Source: a virus. From it: a stretch of DNA of 57,248 nt. How positions within the stretch are numbered: the stretch's first letter is position 1; every line of letters begins with the position of its first letter. The position numbers and the translations under genes are program-made. This document shows, in pieces, positions 40,297-47,193 of this stretch. Under the pieces are notes generated by a model, which ran no database searches, was not told the origin of the DNA, and worked only from the letters and a program-made list of their open reading frames with translations. The stretch covers positions 1 through 57,248 of IMG/VR virus record IMGVR_UViG_3300007276_000057; one strand, 5' to 3'.

Positions 40297-40654
40297 AGTT
40301 GATAAACCATGGGGACATGAGATCCGCTGGGCGATGAATGATAAGTATCTTGGTAAGATTTTACATATCAATTCCGGCCAGAAATTATCAAGACAATACC
40401 ATGAAGTAAAAGACGAGACGATTTATGTTCTCCAGGGTATTCTTATCTTGGAACTTGGTATGGATAAGGAAAAAAACAATCAGCCTGAGAAGGTCAAAGT
40501 ATTGGAAACTGGAGAATCATATCGTGTCAAACCGGGCACAATTCATCGTTTCTGTGCCCCAACCGAGGGCTATGTTAGATTGATTGAAGTCTCCACACCG
40601 GAGATTGACGATGTTGTGAGACTGCATGATATGTATGGAAGGGATACAAAATAG
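40289..40654 (+). CDS. Cupin protein, mannose-6-phosphate isomerase-like
   Basis: 121 residues. D-K-P-W-G-H-E near residue 4 is the opening of type II mannose-6-phosphate isomerase cupins. The metal-binding core is S-R-Q-Y-H-E-V-K-D-E near 34, Y-V-L-Q-G near 45 and P-G-T-I-H-R-F near 90. It may isomerise a sugar phosphate or bind a sugar nucleotide; substrate unknown. Confidence 0.85.
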   Translation: MIKVDKPWGHEIRWAMNDKYLGKILHINSGQKLSRQYHEVKDETIYVLQGILILELGMDKEKNNQPEKVKVLETGESYRVKPGTIHRFCAPTEGYVRLIEVSTPEIDDVVRLHDMYGRDTK

Positions 40655-40699
40655 CATTAACTATCATTTGCGACCTAGTTACATTAGGAGGGCTCAAAA

Positions 40700-40762
40700 A
40701 TGGAAAAACGTGAATGCTGCGGGTGCAAAGCACCTTGTGAATGTGAATGCTGCTGTAAATAA
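40700..40762 (+). CDS. 20-residue Cys-rich microprotein (metallothionein-like)
   Basis: M-E-K-R-E-C-C-G-C-K-A-P-C-E-C-E-C-C-C-K, eight Cys in 20 residues, after the strong ribosome binding site AGGAGGG at 40687-40693. It lies 45 bases after the cupin gene and 5 bases before the tmRNA. The Cys density predicts metal binding (Cu, Zn or Cd). Not described to my knowledge; the strong ribosome binding site is the main support. Confidence 0.6.
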   Translation: MEKRECCGCKAPCECECCCK

Positions 40763-40767
40763 TTTAA

Positions 40768-41106
40768 GGGGGTTACATGGTTTCGACAGCGTAGAACTCG
40801 GAGGACGAGTGCAGGTAGGTAAGATACAACCTTAAAAGTTCAAACTTAATAATTGCAAACAATAATTTGTTTTTTGAAGAAGTAGCCTTAGCTGCTTAAT
40901 CAGGTGGTCGCTTCACACCATCTGTCCAAGTGAAGCAACACAACAGATAAGTTGTAAAAATCAAAAAACTTGGTGCAACAGGGTAGTAAGCATCATTTTA
41001 AAGCTGCCTATCTTTGTCGGAGTTGTGATAGGAAACCGACTAAGCCTGTAAATGACTCTAATCTTAGCTGCGTTGGACAGGGGTTCGATTCCCCTATCCT
41101 CCACCA
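40768..41106 (+). ncRNA. ssrA: Transfer-messenger RNA (tmRNA)
   Basis: It rescues stalled ribosomes and tags the nascent chain for proteolysis. The 5' end GGGGGTTACATGGTTTCGAC and 3' end GGGGTTCGATTCCCCTATCC then TCCACCA form the tRNA-like half: T arm AGGGG/CCCCT, acceptor stem with one mismatch, encoded CCA. A tag frame lies at 40855-40899. Several hairpins between tag and 3' half are consistent with pseudoknots. About 339 nt, normal length. Confidence 0.95.
40855..40899 (+). other. tmRNA tag reading frame
   Basis: The frame GCA AAC AAT AAT TTG TTT TTT GAA GAA GTA GCC TTA GCT GCT TAA gives A-N-N-N-L-F-F-E-E-V-A-L-A-A. The Ala resume codon and the ALAA end are typical; ALAA is the ClpX recognition end. 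The upstream position of the resume codon is inferred from this match. Confidence 0.88.
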
Positions 41107-41134
41107 TTTAAGGAACAGAACTATTTAAATATAC

Positions 41135-41210
41135 GGGGGTGTAGCTCAGTTGGGAGAGCATCTGCCTTGCACGCAGAGGGTCGCAAGTTCGAATCTTGTC
41201 ACCTCCACCA
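41135..41210 (+). tRNA. tRNA-Ala (anticodon TGC)
   Basis: 76 bases with cloverleaf: acceptor GGGGGTG/CACCTCC, D arm GCTC..GAGC, anticodon stem TCTGC/GCAGA with loop CTTGCAC (anticodon TGC, codons GCA/GCG), T arm GCAAG-TTCGAAT-CTTGT, discriminator A and encoded CCA. It decodes GCA, the resume codon of the adjacent tmRNA tag. Confidence 0.95.
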
Positions 41211-41257
41211 TTTAAATAACCACAATACTACTTAATGTAGGCTCAAAAGGGTGTAAT

Positions 41258-42226
41258 TTGTTAGAAAATATAAAAGCAAAAATAAAGCTAAATGGTGGTT
41301 TTGTGAATGCTCACTCTCACCTTGATAGAGCAAACACTGCAAATTCTTTCACAAGCAAAGAAAAATACATGTTTTTAAAAGAAAAGTGGCGACTGGTTGA
41401 TAAAATAAAGAAACAGTCCACTCAAGAAGACTATGAAAACAGGATTAATAAAGTAATGCGCGACCAAGTAGCCTTCGGGGTAAAACAGGTTTGCTCTTTT
41501 GTTGATATTGATACAATTGTTGGCTCTAAAGCCATTACTGCCGCTTATAATGTCGCTAATTATGATTGGTTAAAGGGACAAGCAAGTCTTTTAATAGCAA
41601 CTCAGACCCTAAAAGGAGTTCTTAGCCCAGAGCAAAACTCGCTCCTGTTATCCAACATTCATAAGGCAGATATAATTGGTTCGCTTCCTGGTGCTGATAA
41701 AGGCAGAGAAAGCGAGCATTTAGACTTTGTTATGAAGTTGGCGAAGGAGCATAATAAAAAATTACACGTTCATGTGGATCAATTGAACACAAACAGAGAA
41801 AAAGAGACTGAGTTGTTGGCGAGAAAGACTATCCAATGGGGCATGGAAAATAAAGTTACTGCGGTTCATAGCATATCGTTAGCATGTCATCCGAAATATT
41901 ACCGACAAGAGGTTTATAGTATGAGTCGTGACGCTGGCTTGTCGTTTGTGGCTTGCCCAAGTGCTTGGATAGACCACCCAAGACGAGAAGAATTAGCTCC
42001 GATTCACAATTCAATAACCCCAGTTGATGAATTGATAGAAAACAACTTAACTGTAGCGATCGGATCAGACAATATTCACGATGTATACAAGCCTTATTGT
42101 GACGGCGATATGATGTTTGAGTTAAGAATGTTGCTTGAGGCTTGCAAGATCTACGATGAAGACGAACTGGTTAAAATAGCAACAGTAAATGGTAGAAAAG
42201 TATTAGGAATGAAGCAACGTGACTGA
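41258..42226 (+). CDS. Amidohydrolase, cytosine-deaminase-like
   Basis: 322 residues with a TTG start after AAAAGGG; the next ATG is far downstream. N-A-H-S-H-L-D-R near residue 18 (HxH metal site), L-H-V-H-V-D-Q near 170, T-A-V-H-S-I-S-L near 202 and I-G-S-D-N-I-H-D-V near 268 (catalytic Asp) follow the CodA pattern, and W-I-D-H-P-R-R-E matches its substrate region. The family deaminates cytosine, isoguanine, creatinine and others, so the base is not fixed. Deaminating C to U would feed dUTP/dTMP synthesis. Confidence 0.85.
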   Translation: MLENIKAKIKLNGGFVNAHSHLDRANTANSFTSKEKYMFLKEKWRLVDKIKKQSTQEDYENRINKVMRDQVAFGVKQVCSFVDIDTIVGSKAITAAYNVANYDWLKGQASLLIATQTLKGVLSPEQNSLLLSNIHKADIIGSLPGADKGRESEHLDFVMKLAKEHNKKLHVHVDQLNTNREKETELLARKTIQWGMENKVTAVHSISLACHPKYYRQEVYSMSRDAGLSFVACPSAWIDHPRREELAPIHNSITPVDELIENNLTVAIGSDNIHDVYKPYCDGDMMFELRMLLEACKIYDEDELVKIATVNGRKVLGMKQRD

Positions 42227-42368
42227 GCAAGAAGAAAAACAAACAAAAGAGAGTATACAAGCTTATCAAAACATGATACAATACATGAAAGATCAGATTG
42301 AGATTCTCGAAAGACAAATGAATAAAGATAAAAACTTTACATATAAATTCAATATAACCAAGAAATAG
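42219..42368 (+). CDS. Small coiled-coil protein
   Basis: 49 residues with a GTG start that overlaps the previous gene by 8 nt (GTGACTGA). M-T-E-Q-E-E-K-Q-T-K-E-S then Y-M-K-D-Q-I-E-I-L-E-R-Q-M gives a short charged helix with heptads. Unknown function. Confidence 0.55.
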   Translation: MTEQEEKQTKESIQAYQNMIQYMKDQIEILERQMNKDKNFTYKFNITKK

Positions 42369-42376
42369 GAGATAGA

Positions 42377-43531
42377 ATGCTTAATTTATTATTATGCTCA
42401 ACACTTTGGGCATCACCAATTGGTGAATCGGAGACCTCTTATTCGGGGGCTACGATCTTGCAAGGCGACACAGATGTCACCTTTGATTACATTGCAAATA
42501 TGGATGATGAAGAAGACCCAAATGCCTATGCTTTCTTTGAGGGTAATACACTGTATTTGGGAAACTCTGACGATTACGGTAACTCTGTTGACGGGATTGT
42601 TGAGTTCTTTTGGTTTCAATCATCAATTGATAGAGGGACAGATTTCTATGTCGCTGTAATCAAAGCCAGAGCGACCCCTGGAGACTCTTGTCCTTGGTTT
42701 TTCGGCGGCACTGCTTGCGAACTTTGGGCTGATGATTGGCAGGACTTTGGAGAGCACCCTGTTCTTTCTGTTGAGGCTATAACAGATATCAATAGAGAAC
42801 AAGGAGCATTTCGTTGGGACTGGTCGGTTCCTTTTGAGAACTATGGTATCGATGCTTATGGACAAGTTACCTTCGCTAACCAATATGGTATTGGAGCAAA
42901 TGCTGAAGGTGCCGTTATGTCTCACGGAGAGATACCTTTGGATGAATCGGGAGCCACCAAGGCTGCTGGCGATGTTCAGGTTAAAGGTTTCATAAGCACG
43001 GACTACATGGTGCGAACCCAATACGAAGTAACTCTATATGAGTGGGATGTTTATGTAAATGGTCGCGCTGATCTTATGGCTTGGGACACCTATCTTAATT
43101 TGGGTGTGAGAGCAGATCAAGCAGCATATCATGAGTACTTTATGAGCATTCAGGTGGAGCAGGGACGAACTTTTGTTCTTGATGAGATAAATTTTCTTTC
43201 GCATTTTGACATTGGTAATATAAATCCATTTGCAAAGGAACTCGGACTTTCCCTACAGAACATTCAAATTGGAGCACCGTTTTGGGAACCAGAAGAAGAG
43301 GAAGAGGAGCCGATTGAAGTTGAACCAGCATCGGAGCCAGCCCAAGAAGAACAAGAAGAACATGATACAGGTGATACCCAACCAGAAGTTCCCGAAGATA
43401 CTGAACTACCTTCATTGTCTTCTGAAGGAACACCAGTGAAGTCTGCCTGCAACACGACTAACAAACCTATTGGGACATTCTCGGCTTTATTGCTTCTTAT
43501 GGCTTCTGTGCTTGTAAGAAGGAGAAGATAA
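42377..43531 (+). CDS. Secreted protein with MYXO-CTERM-like C-terminal tail
   Basis: 384 residues; AGGAGATAGA precedes the ATG. A very short signal M-L-N-L-L-L-C-S-T-L-W-A-S precedes a beta-rich domain of about 290 residues that I do not recognise. An acidic Pro/Glu spacer (E-E-E-E-E-E-P-I-E-V-E-P, D-T-G-D-T-Q-P) at about 310-355 leads to a tail V-K-S-A-C-N-T-T-N-K-P, a hydrophobic helix (F-S-A-L-L-L-L-M-A-S-V-L-V) and R-R-R-R at the end. This is the layout of MYXO-CTERM sorting signals of Myxococcota, processed by myxosortase. It suggests delivery to the host surface and a myxobacterium-like host. Confidence 0.78.
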   Translation: MLNLLLCSTLWASPIGESETSYSGATILQGDTDVTFDYIANMDDEEDPNAYAFFEGNTLYLGNSDDYGNSVDGIVEFFWFQSSIDRGTDFYVAVIKARATPGDSCPWFFGGTACELWADDWQDFGEHPVLSVEAITDINREQGAFRWDWSVPFENYGIDAYGQVTFANQYGIGANAEGAVMSHGEIPLDESGATKAAGDVQVKGFISTDYMVRTQYEVTLYEWDVYVNGRADLMAWDTYLNLGVRADQAAYHEYFMSIQVEQGRTFVLDEINFLSHFDIGNINPFAKELGLSLQNIQIGAPFWEPEEEEEEPIEVEPASEPAQEEQEEHDTGDTQPEVPEDTELPSLSSEGTPVKSACNTTNKPIGTFSALLLLMASVLVRRRR

Positions 43532-43532
43532 T

Positions 43533-43694
43533 ATGAATTTTTTAACATCAAGCAAACTTAGTTTGGTATGTGCAATTATTAATGTTATAATGGCTATAAC
43601 ATCACTATTAACAGGCCAGTGGTTTTGGTCCATATTTTGTTTGTTCTTGGCTGCTTTCTGTTACAATAATTATCAAATTGCGGAGGGGGAATGA
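43533..43694 (+). CDS. Two-helix membrane microprotein
   Basis: 53 residues. Two hydrophobic segments at about 8-24 and 29-43 with a short polar turn, then N-N-Y-Q-I-A-E-G-E. GAAGGAGAAGATA precedes the ATG. I recall similar small proteins in marine phages. Overlaps the next gene by ATGA. Confidence 0.6.
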   Translation: MNFLTSSKLSLVCAIINVIMAITSLLTGQWFWSIFCLFLAAFCYNNYQIAEGE

Positions 43695-43849
43695 AGCCCG
43701 GAGATAAGATAAAGGTTAGAAATGTTAAAAACGAGAACTTTATAATTGCAACAGTCGTTAAGATCACGGAGGAAACTGTAATGTTCAAGCACCCTGCAAT
43801 TGGTGGCGTGTTTGGCGTTTCACGGGATTTAGTTGATCCAATAAAGTAA
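43691..43849 (+). CDS. Small GDKI/KOW-like protein
   Basis: 52 residues opening M-K-P-G-D-K-I-K-V-R-N, a variant of the GDLV start, with I-I-A-T-V-V-K-I-T and a terminal V-S-R-D-L-V-D-P. GGAGGGGGA precedes the ATG, and a terminator follows 25 bases later. Unknown function. Confidence 0.6.
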   Translation: MKPGDKIKVRNVKNENFIIATVVKITEETVMFKHPAIGGVFGVSRDLVDPIK

Positions 43850-43873
43850 AAAATATCCAATGATAAAACACTG

Positions 43874-43897
43874 AAAGACCCACTGCGGTCTTTTTTT
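43874..43897 (+). terminator. Rho-independent terminator
   Basis: AAAGACC/GGTCTTT stem (7 bp) with a 6-nt loop and continuing T-run. Confidence 0.82.
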
Positions 43898-43954
43898 ATT
43901 TCATTTCCTTCTTTTGTTATAACAATCTATAGTTATTAATAGGGGGGCTTGCTT

Positions 43955-44662
43955 ATGTCTTATTTTTTATTGTTGTTATTTTCTTGCTTGATCACTTATG
44001 AGGGGGACGAAGATCGGACAGCCGTTACCTTTGAACAAGCCTCAACAGCAAAGTCTTTTTCCTCACAAACTCCATTAGAATCCAGTGGTCGAATTCTTGT
44101 CATGAAAGGTGAAACCATACTTGGACACGGATCAGGAAATTACTTTAAATCAGGAAAATATAAATTTCTCCTCACTGCGGCACATGTCGTTAACCACCCT
44201 TACGAGTCTCATATTGTTGACGGCGAAGAGTTGGTTAGGCTTATTCCAATACACTTGGATCTTGAAAGAGATCTCGCTATTCTTGTCCCAGTTAAAGAGT
44301 TAGTAGAAATCAGTTGCAAGTCGTTTAGAGTCAATCGAAGTAATGATTTGATTGGAAAAACTATGTACTATGCGGGTTTTCCGCAAGATCTAGGTCACTC
44401 TCTTTTCAAAGGATTTGTCTCAAGGGACTCTAAGCATAGAATGTTAATGCAGAGTTTCGCATTGCCTGGCTCTTCGGGGTCTGTTGTGTTTGATTTCTGG
44501 GGCAGAGCAATTGGTGTTCTTTCTGCTGTGTCCGTTGGAGTCTCCAGTGTTAATCCGTTTCCTGAATTGGTTGAGACTGCGGTTCATGTAATGAAAATTC
44601 AAGACTACAATCATCGCTTCATTAAGGAGTTGTTTAAAAATGCCCAAAGCGGAGTACTATAA
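43955..44662 (+). CDS. Trypsin-like serine protease, predicted lipoprotein
   Basis: 235 residues from the ATG at 43955; AGGGGGG lies 8 bases upstream. M-S-Y-F-L-L-L-L-F-S-C is a short lipoprotein-type signal with Cys at 11. The S1 fold triad is F-L-L-T-A-A-H-V-V near 75, E-R-D-L-A-I-L near 108 and L-P-G-S-S-G-S-V-V-F-D near 172 (nucleophile Ser in GSSGS). It looks DegP/HtrA-like without a PDZ domain. It may process envelope proteins or act outside the host cell. Confidence 0.82.
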   Translation: MSYFLLLLFSCLITYEGDEDRTAVTFEQASTAKSFSSQTPLESSGRILVMKGETILGHGSGNYFKSGKYKFLLTAAHVVNHPYESHIVDGEELVRLIPIHLDLERDLAILVPVKELVEISCKSFRVNRSNDLIGKTMYYAGFPQDLGHSLFKGFVSRDSKHRMLMQSFALPGSSGSVVFDFWGRAIGVLSAVSVGVSSVNPFPELVETAVHVMKIQDYNHRFIKELFKNAQSGVL

Positions 44663-44900
44663 TTTAGGAACTCTCATTTGGGATATGGGAAAGATTGGTG
44701 TGATTTGCCGAATGATCGAGACAGGCAAATTAAATACTTCAAATGCTATGGTGAATTGGCGATTCAATTATGAAATATACTATGTAGACGGGAGTATAAC
44801 AATAATGGGCCACGAAACACTTCAAAGATTAATAGCAAGTGGAGCGGTTCATTTGCTTGAAGAAGAGCATGTCTTGGAGGATCAGATAAATGAATTATAA
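44640..44900 (+). CDS. Small orphan protein
   Basis: 86 residues: M-P-K-A-E-Y-Y-N-L-G-T-L-I-W-D then I-G-V-I-C-R-M-I-E-T, a distant GDLV-like strand pair. It overlaps the protease by 23 nt and the next gene by 11 nt. Confidence 0.6.
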   Translation: MPKAEYYNLGTLIWDMGKIGVICRMIETGKLNTSNAMVNWRFNYEIYYVDGSITIMGHETLQRLIASGAVHLLEEEHVLEDQINEL

Positions 44901-45078
44901 AAATGGCGAGTTAGTTCTTGTTAAGGAAGTGGGAAACACCGAAGTACACTCTTTGTGTATGGTGGTTAAGCCAGTTGGTGTGGCGGCTCTTATGCTGGAG
45001 AGTTATTTTATGGTTTATTCGATAACACATAAAGAAAAGTTTATCGTAACCACACATTTTATGAAGAAAATAGGTTGA
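44890..45078 (+). CDS. Small GDLV-like protein
   Basis: 62 residues opening M-N-Y-K-N-G-E-L-V-L-V-K-E, with L-C-M-V-V-K-P-V-G near 22. Same strand pattern as the GDLV group, variant glycine motif. Unknown function. Confidence 0.58.
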   Translation: MNYKNGELVLVKEVGNTEVHSLCMVVKPVGVAALMLESYFMVYSITHKEKFIVTTHFMKKIG

Positions 45079-45103
45079 CTTATAGGTATAGACGAGATAT
45101 ATT
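45075..45103 (+). promoter_or_regulatory. Sigma70-type promoter
   Basis: TTGACT at 45075-45080 and TATATT at 45098-45103, 17-bp spacer; the -35 box overlaps the end of the preceding gene. Confidence 0.65.
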
Positions 45104-45127
45104 ATGGAAGTTGATTGGAGAATCAAA

Positions 45128-45325
45128 ATGGAAATTGGCGATTTAGTTGAATTTGATGAGGAATTCTATTCCTATATGAAATCGGATAATGCTCTACGAA
45201 TCCAAAAGGTTGGAATTATCACAGAAGTCAAAGAAATGTTTTACTGTGTTACCTCTGGTGACATAACCGACCTCTGGGTAACAACCGCAGATATTAAAAA
45301 AATAAACCTTGACAATGTAGCATAA
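45128..45325 (+). CDS. Small GDLV-family protein
   Basis: 65 residues from the ATG at 45128, preceded by GGAGAATCAAA (chosen over an ATG at 45104). M-E-I-G-D-L-V-E-F-D and V-G-I-I-T-E-V-K near 28 fit the family. The -35 box of the next promoter is inside its end. Confidence 0.65.
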   Translation: MEIGDLVEFDEEFYSYMKSDNALRIQKVGIITEVKEMFYCVTSGDITDLWVTTADIKKINLDNVA

Positions 45326-45336
45326 TCAGTTATAAT
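45309..45336 (+). promoter_or_regulatory. Sigma70-type promoter
   Basis: TTGACA at 45309-45314 and TATAAT at 45331-45336, 16-bp spacer; CTGGAGGTAATA precedes the ATG at 45358. Confidence 0.82.
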
Positions 45337-45357
45337 AATAATACCCTGGAGGTAATA

Positions 45358-45537
45358 ATGAAAAACGATAATGAAATTACAATTAAAATCAATGTTAGTG
45401 ATTCGCTTTTAACCAAGATAGCCAACATTATGTTGTTGACTTCCTCCCCCGCACCCGTGGGTGTAATGATGTCACAGATACCTGCGACCAAAGCGGCACC
45501 CGAAAAAGAAGCGACACCTATTGGATTTAAATCATGA
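45358..45537 (+). CDS. Small orphan protein
   Basis: 59 residues: M-K-N-D-N-E-I-T-I-K-I-N-V-S-D-S-L-L-T-K-I then an Ala/Pro-rich tail. Strong ribosome binding site GGAGGT. It overlaps the next gene by ATGA. Not recognised. Confidence 0.6.
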   Translation: MKNDNEITIKINVSDSLLTKIANIMLLTSSPAPVGVMMSQIPATKAAPEKEATPIGFKS

Positions 45538-45728
45538 AGCAGGGTGATCTCGTTCGCCACATGGCGACCAATAAAAAGTTTTATGTTGTTCTTTGCGAGA
45601 AGAAATACGACAATAATTACAAGCCACGGGTTCAAGTGGTTTCGGCTATCTCTACAAAAAAACATTGGTTTCTTGAAGAAGAATTGGAGGTTCTAAATGG
45701 GAATGACCAACAAAACAACTTTAAATGA
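45534..45728 (+). CDS. Small GDLV-family protein
   Basis: 64 residues. M-K-Q-G-D-L-V-R-H-M and F-Y-V-V-L-C-E-K-K near 16 fit the family, with R-V-Q-V-V-S-A-I as the third strand and the acidic end E-E-E-L-E-V-L-N-G. Overlaps the next gene by 32 nt. Confidence 0.62.
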   Translation: MKQGDLVRHMATNKKFYVVLCEKKYDNNYKPRVQVVSAISTKKHWFLEEELEVLNGNDQQNNFK

Positions 45729-46017
45729 AAAGATCGTATGCTCCGATGGCTTTACGATGTCTGTTCAAGCAAATGAATATTCTTATTGTGAGCCACGATA
45801 TACTGGTGCCGAGCAATATGAAACAGTTGAAATAGGCTACCCCTCGCAGCGAGAAGAATTGCTTATGGAGTATGCTGAAACAAAAGCCGATCCGACTGAT
45901 ACAGTTTATGCTTATGTTCCAGCCGCTTTGGTTTATGCCGTCATAGTTAAACATGGGGGTATGGTATCTGGTGAATTACCAAATGGTATCCCCGGCTGCA
46001 TACCGGAGTTGTTATGA
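45697..46017 (+). CDS. Small orphan protein
   Basis: 106 residues: M-G-M-T-N-K-T-T-L-N-E-K-I-V-C-S-D-G-F then Q-A-N-E-Y-S-Y-C-E-P-R. TTGGAGGTTCTAA precedes the ATG. The end V-P-A-A-L-V-Y-A-V-I-V-K-H-G-G is hydrophobic-helical. Related short phage proteins with this S-Y-C-x-P-R segment exist in my recollection; function unknown. Confidence 0.62.
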   Translation: MGMTNKTTLNEKIVCSDGFTMSVQANEYSYCEPRYTGAEQYETVEIGYPSQREELLMEYAETKADPTDTVYAYVPAALVYAVIVKHGGMVSGELPNGIPGCIPELL

Positions 46018-46220
46018 AAATAGGTGACTTGATTAGATGGGAAGAACTGAAGATGAAGCAGTACATACCCTATCGTGAAAAGCAAAGAGTAGGTGTGATT
46101 ACCAATATTAGTTTTAAAGGTGAGGATCAGTACCAAATCTATGTTACTTGTACAAATGGAAAAAAACATCAGGTATGCCCTGTCGATGATAGCGTTGAGG
46201 TGATAGATGAAAATAGGTGA
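46014..46220 (+). CDS. GDLV cassette protein
   Basis: 68 residues. M-K-I-G-D-L-I-R-W-E and V-G-V-I-T-N-I-S near 28. The tail V-E-V-I-D-E-N-R is encoded by the ribosome binding site and start of the next gene (14-nt overlap). First of the cassette junctions. Confidence 0.68.
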   Translation: MKIGDLIRWEELKMKQYIPYREKQRVGVITNISFKGEDQYQIYVTCTNGKKHQVCPVDDSVEVIDENR

Positions 46221-46398
46221 TTTAGTTTATGTAAGTGATGAGGCTATCGTTCCGAGCGGTGCTACCCTACACGGGTTCCCCGCCTTGGTTGTCTCCATAC
46301 CCAATGAAGAAGATTTAATTGTTATGGCTGGAGGCACAAAGATCCTCGTAAGCCGCCAAGATTGCCGCATATACGGCGAGGAGGTCACCAATGGCTAA
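46207..46398 (+). CDS. GDLV cassette protein
   Basis: 63 residues. M-K-I-G-D-L-V-Y-V-S then A-L-V-V-S-I-P near 26 and K-I-L-V-S-R-Q-D-C near 48. Starts inside the previous gene's tail, overlaps the following gene by 8 nt. Confidence 0.66.
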   Translation: MKIGDLVYVSDEAIVPSGATLHGFPALVVSIPNEEDLIVMAGGTKILVSRQDCRIYGEEVTNG

Positions 46399-46675
46399 CA
46401 TATACTGGAACGAAGAGAAGGCACCTGAAACAGAGACGAGAGAGGCTCTAATGAAGGAGCTTGTAGAATGCACTGACGATGCCTTCGACATTAGATTCGG
46501 TGGTGATGGTGCCGGTAAACATGTCGCTGTATATGTTGAGGCTCCTTCAGACGGTCGTGACCCTTACCCTTGGAAGAAACGATTGCCTCCCAAGTTTATG
46601 GGGTGGAGAGTTGTAATAATCTTCTGCCCCCCTACCTATGTCAAAGAAATTCTCAACTGGGTACGAGGTGACTGA
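46391..46675 (+). CDS. Small orphan protein
   Basis: 94 residues. M-A-N-I-Y-W-N-E-E-K-A-P-E-T-E-T-R-E-A-L then D-I-R-F-G-G-D-G-A-G-K-H near 33 and W-K-K-R-L-P-P-K-F-M-G-W near 62. GGCGAGGAGGTCACC precedes the ATG. Not recognised. Confidence 0.62.
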   Translation: MANIYWNEEKAPETETREALMKELVECTDDAFDIRFGGDGAGKHVAVYVEAPSDGRDPYPWKKRLPPKFMGWRVVIIFCPPTYVKEILNWVRGD

Positions 46676-46676
46676 T

Positions 46677-46838
46677 ATGTACGATAGAACATACATTATC
46701 GTCAAAAGGCTTTTTGTGGAACTACATAGGGTCAAGTACAATCATGTTGATGAGGACGAGATATATAAAAAAACTGCTGCTATTCTTCAGCAATTGAAAG
46801 AATTAGAAACTATTTTAAAGATAAAGATTGAGGGGTGA
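46677..46838 (+). CDS. Small helical protein
   Basis: 53 residues from the ATG at 46677: M-Y-D-R-T-Y-I-I-V-K-R then a charged helix ending L-K-I-K-I-E-G. Only one base separates it from the previous stop. Unknown. Confidence 0.52.
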   Translation: MYDRTYIIVKRLFVELHRVKYNHVDEDEIYKKTAAILQQLKELETILKIKIEG

Positions 46839-46841
46839 ACC

Positions 46842-47042
46842 ATGGGACAAAGAAGATTAAGGAATCCATTTAAAATTACAAAGACCATCGTGGAAAGGTT
46901 TGATACCCTTGACCGAGGGGATATAGGCTGCTACGGTATCCTACTACCCCACTCCCCTGCGGAGCCCATGATATACGAGAGCAAGCCTGTCGCAGATAAA
47001 GCTTATGCTTATCTCAAGAAAGTATGGAAATTGGATGATTAA
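46842..47042 (+). CDS. Small orphan protein
   Basis: 66 residues: basic start M-G-Q-R-R-L-R-N-P-F-K-I-T-K-T, then G-D-I-G-C-Y-G-I near 27. GAGGGGTGAACC precedes the ATG. Overlaps the next gene by 8 nt. Confidence 0.56.
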   Translation: MGQRRLRNPFKITKTIVERFDTLDRGDIGCYGILLPHSPAEPMIYESKPVADKAYAYLKKVWKLDD

Positions 47043-47193
47043 CATTGGCGATTTAGTTTATGATAACTGCGATACACAAAAGACACTTGGTTTAGTTACC
47101 AAATCAATGCACGGGCGATGGCTCATACATTTTTTAAATGAACGAAAGGTTTGGCTTTTCGCGAGGGATATAACAAAGATATATGAACGATGA
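47035..47193 (+). CDS. Small GDLV-family protein
   Basis: 52 residues from the ATG at 47035: M-I-N-I-G-D-L-V-Y-D-N then L-G-L-V-T-K-S-M near 19. A compact family member. Confidence 0.62.
   Translation: MINIGDLVYDNCDTQKTLGLVTKSMHGRWLIHFLNERKVWLFARDITKIYER

Noticed and set aside
40626-40835. 69-residue frame covering the cupin end, microprotein and tmRNA start
   Set aside because: It runs into the tmRNA and out of frame with the well-supported Cys-rich microprotein.
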